A stretch of 64,000 nt of DNA from JAEUIE01 sp035430005 (GTDB lineage: Bacteria; Planctomycetota; Planctomycetia; Gemmatales; HRBIN36): NCBI GenBank assembly GCA_035430005.1, contig DAOMFV010000008.1, forward strand, positions 1 to 64,000, read 5' to 3'. Positions 8,232-16,679 of this stretch are shown in pieces. How positions within the stretch are numbered: position 1 is the stretch's first letter; every line of letters begins with the position of its first letter. The notes below the pieces were generated by a model, which was given only the letters and a program-made list of their open reading frames with translations, was not told the DNA's origin and did not search any database. The position numbers and the translations under genes are program-made.

Positions 8232-9228
8232 GTTGTCGCAACCACTCGTGAACGAGGGACCGCATCGTCGGTGTCTCTTCGTGGCCACAATCGAACAACT
8301 CGATCCGACAGTCCTTCTCCTGGCCATGCTCACGATACAAAGGCAGGAGATGATCTCGTATTTTCTCCAATCCCCTGGGTGGCGTTAACGCATCCTTGCT
8401 GCCATTGAGGCTGAGATGACGGCGAGGGATGATGAGTTCATTAATCTGAGAAGTGGAGAAGTGCTTAAGCAACTTGGGCACATAGTAATAGATGCCATGC
8501 CCTTTGAGGTTCTTCGTCGCAATCAACTCATCAAAGTCAGTCAAACAGCATAGATCAATGCAGAGTTTGACACGTGGATCGAGAGCAGCCAGCCACCAGG
8601 CACGGGTGGAACCCATTGACAGGCCGAACACTCCGATGCGGGTGGGGTCCACTTCGTGGCGCTTCGAAAGATAATCGAGTGAGCGCAGATCATCAAAGAC
8701 GATCATGCCCCAGAGCACCTGGCCCAGCCAAAGCATCGACTTGAACGTATCCCATTCACCCTGTTGTTTGTTCTGACTGGCCCGGTCGCCGAAGCACCAG
8801 GAATCGATGGCCAAGGTGACGATGCCCATCTCGGCTAACGACTTGGCATAGGCGGGCAACACGTTCCGGCCTTCAAGGAGTTCCTGCCTGCCTAGGGGAT
8901 AAGTTCCGCCGTGGGCGTGGAGATAGAGTAGTCCGGGAGCCTTCTCTTTTCTCTTATTGGGAATCAGAAGATAAGCAGGCACCGGTTCCAGACCATTCAG
9001 GTCAAGAACCAGGTGCTCAAGCATGAATGTGGGGTACTGTTCACCTTTGATCGTCTGGGCCGCCTTAGGCGTGTGCTGCGAGGGCAGTTCGCCCAAGAGG
9101 CCCCAAAGTTCTTTGCGGCGTTTCTCCTGATACTGAGCAAACGGCTCGGTACTCTTTGCCGCGATGGTGGCGTTCATCAGCAAAGCGCTCCCGAGGGCGG
9201 TGTCAGTAAGGAAGTTACGCCGGTTCAT
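8227..9228 (-). CDS. Tat-exported alpha/beta hydrolase (acetyl-xylan-esterase/dienelactone-hydrolase-like)
   Basis: 333 residues. The N-terminus MNRRNFLTDTALGSALL carries a twin-arginine-type leader. The nucleophile elbow GLSMG places the serine at residue 204, and an oxyanion-type HAHGG lies near residue 105. The likely acid is in NGSKDALTPP (about 285) and the base His in DCGHEE (about 320). It resembles planctomycete esterases annotated as acetyl xylan esterase or dienelactone hydrolase, which cleave small ester bonds in the periplasm; the substrate is unknown. Its ATG overlaps the stop of the lipoprotein gene (TAATG), suggesting translational coupling to the metal-efflux operon. Its 3' end abuts the repeat 8161-8231. 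Confidence 0.82.
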   Translation of the reverse strand: MNRRNFLTDTALGSALLMNATIAAKSTEPFAQYQEKRRKELWGLLGELPSQHTPKAAQTIKGEQYPTFMLEHLVLDLNGLEPVPAYLLIPNKRKEKAPGLLYLHAHGGTYPLGRQELLEGRNVLPAYAKSLAEMGIVTLAIDSWCFGDRASQNKQQGEWDTFKSMLWLGQVLWGMIVFDDLRSLDYLSKRHEVDPTRIGVFGLSMGSTRAWWLAALDPRVKLCIDLCCLTDFDELIATKNLKGHGIYYYVPKLLKHFSTSQINELIIPRRHLSLNGSKDALTPPRGLEKIRDHLLPLYREHGQEKDCRIELFDCGHEETPTMRSLVHEWLRQL

Positions 9229-9755
9229 TACTTCTTCTTTTCGTCTTTTTTGGCGTCCTTCTTCTCATCCTTGTGGTCGTGCTCGTCCTCTTCCTTGAAA
9301 TCGCCGGAGGCAGGTTTGCCATCGACCACGCCAGCCACGGTGCCGGCAAACTCCTGTTCCTTGCCGAACTTCTCGTGTTTGCCGGTGAAGCGAGACGACT
9401 TGCCGGCTGGATCCTTGGCATCAGGGTTGGGCTTTAACTCAACGGTGAAAGCCGGTTCTTTGATGGTTAGGCTGAGTTTCTCAGCAACTACAGGCGTGGG
9501 CGTATCCATGTCATCGCCCAGGATGTAAACAACGACTTCCTGCTTGGCATGATCGACAGTGAACTCAGCATGGTACTTGCCGAAGTCGAAGATGGTGCCC
9601 TTGTGGGGGCCAACATCGTGGCTATGATCGTGAGGCTTACCTGGCGTGTTCGCCTGGGTATTCTTGATCACCGGTTTGGATGCAGCTGCTTGTTGAGGCT
9701 GATGACAGCCTGCGACTAACATCGCGCCGACCAGCAGAGTGACTATCTTCTTCAT
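9228..9755 (-). CDS. His-rich lipoprotein of the metal-efflux operon
   Basis: 175 residues. An AAGGAG site ends seven bases before the ATG at 9755, which therefore beats the ATG at 9761. The leader MKKIVTLLVGAMLVAGC has a lipobox with C17 as lipidated residue. The mature N-terminus holds HDHSHDVGPHKG, followed by FDFGKYHAEFTVDH, a pattern seen in metal-associated proteins next to CusA-type pumps. The C-terminus is highly charged (DEHDHKDEKKDAKKDEKKK). It probably binds or buffers metal at the membrane near the RND pump; no enzyme motif is visible. It lies 31 bases after the pump gene and its stop overlaps the esterase start. Confidence 0.7.
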   Translation of the reverse strand: MKKIVTLLVGAMLVAGCHQPQQAAASKPVIKNTQANTPGKPHDHSHDVGPHKGTIFDFGKYHAEFTVDHAKQEVVVYILGDDMDTPTPVVAEKLSLTIKEPAFTVELKPNPDAKDPAGKSSRFTGKHEKFGKEQEFAGTVAGVVDGKPASGDFKEEDEHDHKDEKKDAKKDEKKK

Positions 9756-9786
9756 GGACATGCTCCTTCGTGTGAGAGTTAACCTA

Positions 9787-12700
9787 TCAGTCCGACCTAC
9801 AGGTTAAACCCGCAGGCTCTTCAAGCAACGCTTCTTCCGAGGTTCGATGCACCAACCGCTGGGCATCTTTCCCGCTGAACTTCCAGAACAGACCAGGGTG
9901 AAGCAGGAACTCGCAGAAAGTCGAGGTCACCAACCCTCCCAGTATGACGGTCGCCACCGGGTACAGGATTTCCAGGCCCGGTTTCTTTCCCCCGATGACC
10001 AGCGGAATCAGAGCGATGCCGGCCGTCAGCGCGGTCATCAGCACCGGGGCCAACCGTTCCAGGCTACCCCGCAGGATCATCTGCTTGCTGTACCCTTCGC
10101 CTTCCTCTTTCATGAGATGGAAATAGTGGGTTACCAGCAAGATGCCATTGCGGACGGCGATGCCGGCCAGGGAGACGAAGCCCACCAGGCTGGCGACCGT
10201 CAGCGTCTGTTTCGTCAGCACCAAAGCCAACACACCACCGATGAACGCCGTCGGAATGGCGTTCAATATTTGCAGGCTGATCCGCAGCGACGGATAGAGC
10301 ATGAGCAGCACCAGCAGAATGCCAACGAACGAAACACCAGCCAGGATGCTGATCAAGAGCGTAGCTGACCGCTGTGCCTCGAACTGCCCGCCAAACTCAA
10401 TGTAGTACCCTTCGGGCAGCTTGATCTTCTCCCGCACCAGCCGCTCGACCTCATTGACGGTACTGCCCAGGTCTCTGCCGGAGACATTGCAACGCACCAC
10501 CTGCTTCCGGCGGGCATTCTCCCGATTCACCTGATTGGGGCCGCTCGCCGATTCGGGGAAGTCAGCAACTTCACCCAGCCGTATCTGCCCCTGACCATTC
10601 GGAAGATTGAGCCGCAGTTCCTTCAATCGATAGGCGTCAGAACGGAAAGGCTCCTTGAGCTTGACGATGAGGTTGTACCGCCGCTGCCCTTCGAGTACCT
10701 GGGAGACAGTCTCTCCCTTCATAGCCGTCTGCACGAAATCAGCTACGTACTGTCGACTGAGGCCGAAGTAAGCCAGATCAGAGGGACGCAAAACAATATG
10801 CAGTTCATCCACCCGCTCCTGCGGATCAATGATCGGTGGCGTGATGCCCTCCACCTTGGCCACCGTATCCCGTATCTGCCCCGCTATCTCGCGCAGCTTG
10901 TCCACATCGTCGCCAAAGATCTTGATGGCAATCTGCGCGCTAACGCCGGATAGCAGGTGGCTGATCATGTGCCCCATGGGCTGTTCTGCCGAGATATCAA
11001 CGCCTGGTACCTCCGTTCGCAACTCTCCGAGCAACGTTCGCAGGAAGACATCTCGCTGATAAGGCACCTCCTGATTCATGGTAACGATGTACTCAGTGTT
11101 GCTGACTGGCTCCACGTGCTCGTCCAGCTCGGCACGACCCGTACGGCGAGCAAAGTTCAGAATCAACCCGTTTGGATTGCTCACTGACTTCTGCAACGTC
11201 TTGAGCTTGGCATCAATCAGTGCGACAGATTCGTTGGACGCTTTCAGCGACGAGTTGCCCGGCAGAATGACATTGATCTGCACACTGCCTTCATCGAACT
11301 TGGGCAGAAAGTCGCTGCCGAGCTGAGTTAACAGATAGGCACATACCACGACGAGCGCCCAGGTGAGCAGCAGCAGTTCGCCGGCGTAGGTCAAGCTGAA
11401 ACGAATCAGGTAGCTGGCCCCCTGCTTGAGTGTACGCAGTAACATACTGTCCTTGTTGCCATGTGCAGCACGAGATTGAGGCAGTAAATAGTAAGAAAGC
11501 ACTGGCGTGACGGTGAGCGATACCAACAGTGAAGCCAGGATCGACACGATGTAGGCAATGCCCAGCGGAGTAAAGAGGCGACCTTCCACGCCCGAGAGGG
11601 CAAAGAGCGGCACGAAGGAGAGGATCACCACCGCGGTCCCAAAGACGATGGCCGAGCGGATCTCTTTGCTGGCCCGGTAGACGACCACCAGCGGATGCAA
11701 CGGCGTCGCTGCCGCATGGTTCTCCCTCAAGCGACGGAAGATGTTTTCGACATCAACGATGGCATCGTCCACCAGTTCGCCCATCGCCACCGCAATGCCG
11801 CCCAGCGTCATCACGTTGATGCTCAGTTCGGAGCCGGTCACCCGGCCGATCAGACGAAATGCCAGTGTGGTCATCACCAGGGATAAAGGAATGGCAGTGA
11901 GAGTAATCAACGTCGTCCGCAGGTTCATCAGAAAGAGGAACAGCACAATCACCACGAGGCCCGCTCCGATGGCGAGTGCTTCTTCCACGTAGTAGATGCC
12001 TCGGTCGATGAAGCTCTTGAGTTGGAACAAGTTGGTGTTGATGACAACGTTGGCCGGCAGTGAAGACCTCAGATCGGCGAGGGCGAGTTTCGCCTGATCC
12101 GTGAGTAGGCGAGTATCCGCATGCGGTTGTTTCACGATAGTGATAACAATGCCTTGTTGGCCATTCACACTGGCATCGCCCCGTTTGGGCGCTGGCCCTT
12201 CTTCGATGCTGGCGACATTGCCCAGCAGCACCGGCCGTTCGGTCGTCGATTTGATGGGTACTTGAAGCAGGTCGTTGATCACCGCCTGAGGCACCGGGCC
12301 AAGCCTGCCGATGACCCGCACCGGTCGCTCGGTCTGCCCTTCTTCGATAAAACCGCCACTGGCATTGAGGTTCGTCGCCTGGATGGCTGCTTCGACATCC
12401 TGCAGGCTGATGTTGTACTCCTGCAACTTGTCTGGATCGACGAGGATCTGGTACTGCTTCTTGTTGCCGCCGAGGATGATGACCTCAGCGATGCCATGAA
12501 GCTTTAGCAGCCGGGGACGAATGACCCAATCAGCGAGGCTGCGAAGTTCCATACGGTGCTTGATGTCAACAGTCGGATCGGCAGAAGCCTCGCCCCCCCA
12601 GGATAAGCCAACATGGAGAATCTGCCCCATGAGAGAAGCGGGGGGCAGCATCTGTGGACGGATGCCATTGGGCAAGGTCGCCGTCGCCAGCCGTTCGGAG

Positions 12701-13029
12701 ACCACCTGCCGGGCGTGCCGCACCTCGGTCTTCCAACCGAATTCAACATAGATGATCGAGAGTTCCAGGATCGATTGGCTGCGTACCGCCTCCACGCCTG
12801 TGGCACCCAGCAGTGAAGCTTCCATCGGTTGCGTCACCAGTGTTTCCACTTCCTCCGGCGAAAGGCCGGGGCATTCGGTGAGCAGCACCACCCGCGGTCG
12901 GTCGAGATCGGGAAAAACATCAATGGGGATCGTGGTCGTCAGGTAGCCACCATAGACGAGTACCACCAGGCTAGCGACCAGGATGATGCCACGATGGGTG
13001 AGCGAAATGCGAATGATGGCATTAAGCAT
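9787..13029 (-). CDS. CusA/CzcA-family heavy-metal RND efflux pump
   Basis: 1080 residues, a normal length for inner-membrane RND pumps with 12 membrane helices and two large periplasmic loops. The N-terminal helix is followed by TTTIPIDVFPDLDRPRVVL. The helix-4 region reads AMGELVDDAIVDVEN. This matches the loose pattern A-x-G-x3-D-x-A-x4-EN of Cu/Ag pumps better than the DFG...DGA signature of Zn/Co/Cd pumps, so a monovalent-metal substrate is possible but unproven. An ATG at 13041 is also in frame, but the ATG at 13029, just after the adaptor stop, fits translational coupling better. It acts with the adaptor encoded directly upstream; no outer-membrane channel gene is adjacent. Confidence 0.93.
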   Translation of the reverse strand: MLNAIIRISLTHRGIILVASLVVLVYGGYLTTTIPIDVFPDLDRPRVVLLTECPGLSPEEVETLVTQPMEASLLGATGVEAVRSQSILELSIIYVEFGWKTEVRHARQVVSERLATATLPNGIRPQMLPPASLMGQILHVGLSWGGEASADPTVDIKHRMELRSLADWVIRPRLLKLHGIAEVIILGGNKKQYQILVDPDKLQEYNISLQDVEAAIQATNLNASGGFIEEGQTERPVRVIGRLGPVPQAVINDLLQVPIKSTTERPVLLGNVASIEEGPAPKRGDASVNGQQGIVITIVKQPHADTRLLTDQAKLALADLRSSLPANVVINTNLFQLKSFIDRGIYYVEEALAIGAGLVVIVLFLFLMNLRTTLITLTAIPLSLVMTTLAFRLIGRVTGSELSINVMTLGGIAVAMGELVDDAIVDVENIFRRLRENHAAATPLHPLVVVYRASKEIRSAIVFGTAVVILSFVPLFALSGVEGRLFTPLGIAYIVSILASLLVSLTVTPVLSYYLLPQSRAAHGNKDSMLLRTLKQGASYLIRFSLTYAGELLLLTWALVVVCAYLLTQLGSDFLPKFDEGSVQINVILPGNSSLKASNESVALIDAKLKTLQKSVSNPNGLILNFARRTGRAELDEHVEPVSNTEYIVTMNQEVPYQRDVFLRTLLGELRTEVPGVDISAEQPMGHMISHLLSGVSAQIAIKIFGDDVDKLREIAGQIRDTVAKVEGITPPIIDPQERVDELHIVLRPSDLAYFGLSRQYVADFVQTAMKGETVSQVLEGQRRYNLIVKLKEPFRSDAYRLKELRLNLPNGQGQIRLGEVADFPESASGPNQVNRENARRKQVVRCNVSGRDLGSTVNEVERLVREKIKLPEGYYIEFGGQFEAQRSATLLISILAGVSFVGILLVLLMLYPSLRISLQILNAIPTAFIGGVLALVLTKQTLTVASLVGFVSLAGIAVRNGILLVTHYFHLMKEEGEGYSKQMILRGSLERLAPVLMTALTAGIALIPLVIGGKKPGLEILYPVATVILGGLVTSTFCEFLLHPGLFWKFSGKDAQRLVHRTSEEALLEEPAGLTCRSD

Positions 13030-13030
13030 G

Positions 13031-14404
13031 TTATTTCTCATCCTCGCCGTTCTTGTGGATGCTGCCGTCAGCGTGCATGTGGTAGCCAGGAGGTGCGCCG
13101 CTGGTCTGCGACTTCATCATTCGCTGAAGTTGGGCTGCACCTGACTGGGCGACGAAGAGACCTGCGGGGAACGTGCCGTCGTTGGCGATCACCACCGTCT
13201 GACGATCCTGTAGCAGCACCTTCACCGGTCGACGCAGGAAGGTATTAACATTCTGAGTAAAGAGGATCGATTCCAGTCCATCCCTGGCGATGGCATCCTT
13301 GGGCAGGACGAAGACGTTTTCCCACTTCTCAATCGGAACCTGGATGCGCACCTTCTGCCCGGGACGATAGCGCCAGAAGGTCTGCGAGGTTGTGCCCTGC
13401 TGAATCCCCTTCGATTCGTTCTCCAGCGGGATGCGGAAGGCGAAGGTACGATTGACCGGATCGATGGTGTTAGCCAGGTGCTGAATGTGGAAGGCCTGCT
13501 TGTTCGGAGACCAACCGGTGCCTTCGGGCTCCTGGAAATCAACTTCGACAGGCCAATCTTCTTTGACGGCACGCTCCAGGAAAGGAGTCTCATCCCGAAA
13601 GGCCCGGCCCTCAATGGCGAGGATGCGATGGTTGGCAAGCGTACACAACGTCTGCCCGGCCTGCACCTGCTGGCCCAGTTCAGCTTTGAGTTCCTGCACC
13701 TCATACCACTTCTGCGCGCCTGGCGAGAGGTTGGCGGTCGTTCCCAGCGGCGGTACGACGATCTCGATCTCTTTGACAAACTTACCCTCAGCGATGCCTT
13801 CGATCTGTTCGGGGGTAAAGCCGCGGGTGCCAAGCTCCGCCCGGGCGGCGCGGGCACCGATCTCCATCCGGGAAAGTTGTTGATCGATTTCGAGGAGACG
13901 CGATTCGGGAATGGCATTGCCCGCCTGTAGCAACCGAGCTTTCTGAGTTTGGGTAAGCTTGATGTTTTGAGCGGTCTTGAACAGTTCACTCTGAGCTTGG
14001 TGCAGCGTCTCGCTGAGCACTCGGATGGTAAAAAGCGGCTCGCCGGGAGCGACCGATTCACCGGGAAATCGATGCACCGTCTCAATCACCCCCATCACCG
14101 GCGAGACGACGCCCCGATCGCTTTGCCCCGGGCGATCCACGATCATGCCCGGCACCGTAATCGACTTCCAGTAAGTGCTGGTTACCAGCGGCAGCGACTT
14201 GATGCCGAGGTTGGCGATGGCCTGATCGGAAAGGAGCACCTTGTCGGTGACGGACGCAGCTTCGTGCTGCGAAGATGCAGCATCACCAGCTTTGGTCGTC
14301 GTCACCCAAGGCAGCCAAGTGGAGCGAGTGAAGTAAGCCGCGATGATAAGGGCAAGGACGAGGAGAGTGGGAAGCAGCCGTTTGAGCAGTTGAATGAAGG
14401 ACAT
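13031..14404 (-). CDS. RND efflux periplasmic adaptor (CusB/HlyD family)
   Basis: 457 residues from the ATG at 14404, giving a single N-terminal membrane anchor (FIQLLKRLLPTLLVLALII). A GAGAGCGGA stretch precedes this start, whereas the longer frame reads into non-family sequence. The body shows the adaptor layout: a lipoyl/barrel half (VSPVMGVIETVHRFPGESVA), an alpha-helical hairpin (about residues 130-200) and a second barrel half (GQQVQAGQTLCTLANHRILA). The C-terminus has HMHADGSIHKNGEDE, a potential metal-binding end. It links the CusA-type pump to an outer-membrane channel. The stop lies at the pump start, indicating an operon. Confidence 0.9.
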   Translation of the reverse strand: MSFIQLLKRLLPTLLVLALIIAAYFTRSTWLPWVTTTKAGDAASSQHEAASVTDKVLLSDQAIANLGIKSLPLVTSTYWKSITVPGMIVDRPGQSDRGVVSPVMGVIETVHRFPGESVAPGEPLFTIRVLSETLHQAQSELFKTAQNIKLTQTQKARLLQAGNAIPESRLLEIDQQLSRMEIGARAARAELGTRGFTPEQIEGIAEGKFVKEIEIVVPPLGTTANLSPGAQKWYEVQELKAELGQQVQAGQTLCTLANHRILAIEGRAFRDETPFLERAVKEDWPVEVDFQEPEGTGWSPNKQAFHIQHLANTIDPVNRTFAFRIPLENESKGIQQGTTSQTFWRYRPGQKVRIQVPIEKWENVFVLPKDAIARDGLESILFTQNVNTFLRRPVKVLLQDRQTVVIANDGTFPAGLFVAQSGAAQLQRMMKSQTSGAPPGYHMHADGSIHKNGEDEK

Positions 14405-14568
14405 GACTATCCGCTCTCTAATCGAAAATGACGAAAATGGAAATGAGGACTGCGCCACACTTCGAAGACACTCCGTCGAGGTGTGGTTGCCGGAAATCGA
14501 ACACTTCCTCCATTGGAATACCGCAGGAGTATGTCTTAGTTCATGGAAGTGTAACTAAAGCGCGACTA

Positions 14569-15009
14569 CTAACAGCGCAGAATAACGGAGGCCCCCAGAT
14601 CAGCCAGACTCTCTACGAGCGGCGAGGGCGGCGGGTGGGCCTGCAGGGAGGTGAGATGCGACAAGTATCCATCTACTACGGTCGGCAGGTACCAGCACAG
14701 ATCGCTTGCTCTCTCATTCAATGAATCGAGCTTGCTATCCACCACCATAATCTGATCAACGACCAAAACATAATCGGTGCAGGGATTGCAGCGGAACGCG
14801 ATCTCGTCAGCTTCAGCTTCATCGCAACATTTCTGATGCTCACAGGCAGCATGACTGGCAGACTTCTTAAACTGGCACTCGTTGGCCGACGTCCATTCCA
14901 GAGCCTGGGTGCCATCGTGTCTGACACAGAGGGTGAGCGCGCCCTGCCCCAAGGTGACAATGATCACCTGGAAAAGCGCCAGCACGGAGCCAATGAGAAT
15001 ATGGGACAT
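14569..15009 (-). CDS. Small exported Cys-rich protein upstream of the efflux genes
   Basis: 146 residues starting MSHILIGSVLALFQVIIV, a signal peptide or anchor. The mature part has seven cysteines in 28-77 (C28, C45, C56, C61, C62, C74, C77), including HAACEHQKCC and RCNPC, and LCVRHDG...ALEW. Small Cys/His proteins of this general shape often precede RND metal pumps in planctomycetes and verrucomicrobia, which suggests periplasmic metal binding or sensing. It lies about 165 bases upstream of the adaptor gene in the same direction and may head the operon. The function is inferred from context only. The start seven codons further upstream is possible but less signal-like. Confidence 0.6.
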   Translation of the reverse strand: MSHILIGSVLALFQVIIVTLGQGALTLCVRHDGTQALEWTSANECQFKKSASHAACEHQKCCDEAEADEIAFRCNPCTDYVLVVDQIMVVDSKLDSLNERASDLCWYLPTVVDGYLSHLTSLQAHPPPSPLVESLADLGASVILRC

Positions 15010-15059
15010 GTGAGAATTGTAACCGCTCACCGGATGAATACAAGGCGAGATATGGGAGG

Positions 15060-15115
15060 GCGAGGCTCCTGCCGAGCCGCTAGCGATTTTGCACTAAGCT
15101 CGGCAGGAGCCTCGC
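15060..15115. repeat. Perfect 18-bp inverted repeat (REP/terminator-like)
   Basis: Arms 15060-15077 and 15098-15115 are exact reverse complements (starting GCGAGGCTCCTGCC), with a 20-base loop. It lies just downstream of the stop of the DUF1501 gene and upstream of the Cys-rich gene. There is no T-run on either side, so a mobile REP-type element or an mRNA 3'-end stabiliser is more likely than a classical terminator. Confidence 0.75.
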
Positions 15116-15122
15116 TGTGATC

Positions 15123-16598
15123 CTACGCAAACAGCGCCGAGTTCGGCTGGGCCTGCACCAGTTCCCGGGGCTGATTGAGGTGGTTGAGTACCATCGTGTG
15201 CGGATCGATGCCGAACGCATGGTAGATGGTGGCAAGGATCTCGATCGGGTGAACAGGGTCCTTCTTCGGGCTGCTGGCGGTCTTGTCCGATTCGCCATGC
15301 ACCAGGCCGCGCTTGATGCCCGCTCCGCCGACGATAGCGGTGTAGCAGTACGGCCAGTGGTCGCGGCCATCAGCACTGTTGCCGTTGCCGGAGGTGCTGA
15401 CGCCCTTTTGTGGACTACGGCCAAACTCGCCGATGACTACTACGAGAGTATCGTCCATCATGCCGCGCTGATCAAGATCGGTAAACAGGCCCGCCAGACC
15501 GGCATCGAGCATCGGGCCTGACTGGGTCTTCATACGCTTGGTCAGTTCGACGTGGTGGTCCCACGAGTGATTATCGGAGTTGGCAACCTTGGGCCAGATG
15601 ACCTCGACAACACGTGTGCCCGCTTCGACGAGACGGCGGGCGAGCAGCAGACTCTGACCAAAGGTGTTGCGGCCATAACTGTCGCGCAGTTTGGCAGGTT
15701 CGCTGCTGAGATCGAACGCTTCACGAGCCCTGCCGGAGAGCACCAGGCTGAGGGCCTTCTCGTAGTATGGCCCCAGGTTATATTCGGATACAGCCTTTTC
15801 CACTTCGGGCATGCCGGCATTGATGGCATCCCGCAGCTTGGCCCGGCGCTGTAGGCGGGAGGCGAAAACTTCGGGACGCAGTTTGAGGTCATCGATACGG
15901 ATGCGCTCCATCTTGCTCATGTCGAGATCATCCCCCTCGGGATAGAGCGTGTAGGGATCGTAGGCCCGCCCCAGGAACCCGGCAGTGCCCCCCTTACCCA
16001 CCACGTTCGATTCCTGCAGCGGGCGAGGCAGCATGACGAACGGCAGCATCGGCGTTTCGGGTGGCTTGAGCCGGGCGATGTTCGAGCCAAAGTTCGGAAA
16101 GTCCTTCGGATCGGGCGGTTCAAGCTGGCCCGAGGGGCTGACCTTGTCGGTCGTGTAGCCAGTCATCAATTGGTAGATGGCCGCAGTATGATTGAACAGG
16201 CCATTGGGCGTATAGCTCATCGAACGGATCATGGTGAACTTGTCGTTCACCTTGGCCAGTTCGGGGAGCACTTCGGTGAAATGAACGCCAGGAATCTTGG
16301 TGGGGATGTTCTTGAAAGCGCTGCGGACATTGTCCGGGACGTTCTCCTTCGGGTCCCACAAATCAAGATGACTGGGGCCACCCTGAAGGTAAACCATGAT
16401 CACGCTCTTGGCCTTGCCGAACCCCTTGGCGGCTGCAGGCGTTTTCGTCTCGCCCGCAGCGACAGACTGTAGCCGGAACAGCGTACCAAGACTGATGCCC
16501 AGAAGGCCGGAGCCACCCACCCGCAGGATGTCACGTCGACTCCAGCCGAGGTTCTTATCACACAGGTCTTTGCCAGCCAGACCGGGAACGATGATCAT
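15123..16598 (-). CDS. DUF1501 Tat-exported protein
   Basis: 491 residues. A twin-arginine leader SRRDILRVGGSGLLGIS (RR at 21-22) is followed by the family core: VIMVYLQGGPSHLDLWDPKE, then MIRSMSY and TVFGQSLLLARRLVEAGTRV-like text, then VVVIGEFGRSP and RDHWPYCYTAIVGGAGIKRG. DUF1501 is a sulfatase/alkaline-phosphatase-like fold, very common in planctomycetes and normally encoded beside DUF1549/DUF1553 proteins, as here (81 bases after the giant partner). The molecular function is unknown. GGAG lies seven bases upstream of the ATG. A tandem 14-bp repeat occupies the gap to the partner gene. Confidence 0.93.
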   Translation of the reverse strand: MIIVPGLAGKDLCDKNLGWSRRDILRVGGSGLLGISLGTLFRLQSVAAGETKTPAAAKGFGKAKSVIMVYLQGGPSHLDLWDPKENVPDNVRSAFKNIPTKIPGVHFTEVLPELAKVNDKFTMIRSMSYTPNGLFNHTAAIYQLMTGYTTDKVSPSGQLEPPDPKDFPNFGSNIARLKPPETPMLPFVMLPRPLQESNVVGKGGTAGFLGRAYDPYTLYPEGDDLDMSKMERIRIDDLKLRPEVFASRLQRRAKLRDAINAGMPEVEKAVSEYNLGPYYEKALSLVLSGRAREAFDLSSEPAKLRDSYGRNTFGQSLLLARRLVEAGTRVVEVIWPKVANSDNHSWDHHVELTKRMKTQSGPMLDAGLAGLFTDLDQRGMMDDTLVVVIGEFGRSPQKGVSTSGNGNSADGRDHWPYCYTAIVGGAGIKRGLVHGESDKTASSPKKDPVHPIEILATIYHAFGIDPHTMVLNHLNQPRELVQAQPNSALFA

Positions 16599-16606
16599 GG
16601 GACTCT

Positions 16607-16648
16607 CCAGTTTTCAGTTGCCAGTTATCAGTTGCCAGTTTTTAGTTG
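16607..16648. repeat. Three tandem 14-bp repeats between paired genes
   Basis: Three head-to-tail 14-mers (CCAGTTTTCAGTTG, CCAGTTATCAGTTG, CCAGTTTTTAGTTG) fill 16607-16648. A degenerate CTGGCTCCTGGCTTCTGGCTCC stretch, 16659-16680, follows. The array sits immediately upstream of the ribosome-binding site of the DUF1501 gene. There are too few copies and no spacers, so it is not CRISPR. A slippage-prone or regulatory spacer is possible. Confidence 0.75.
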
Positions 16649-16679
16649 TCTTCCATTCTGGCTCCTGGCTTCTGGCTCC

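Noticed and set aside
13031..14458. Longer start of the adaptor gene at 14458
   Set aside because: The additional 18 residues are not adaptor-like and precede a good signal-anchor start with an upstream GAGAGCGGA.
16607..16648. Possible CRISPR array
   Set aside because: The 14-mers are contiguous with no spacers, only three copies, and no cas genes are present.
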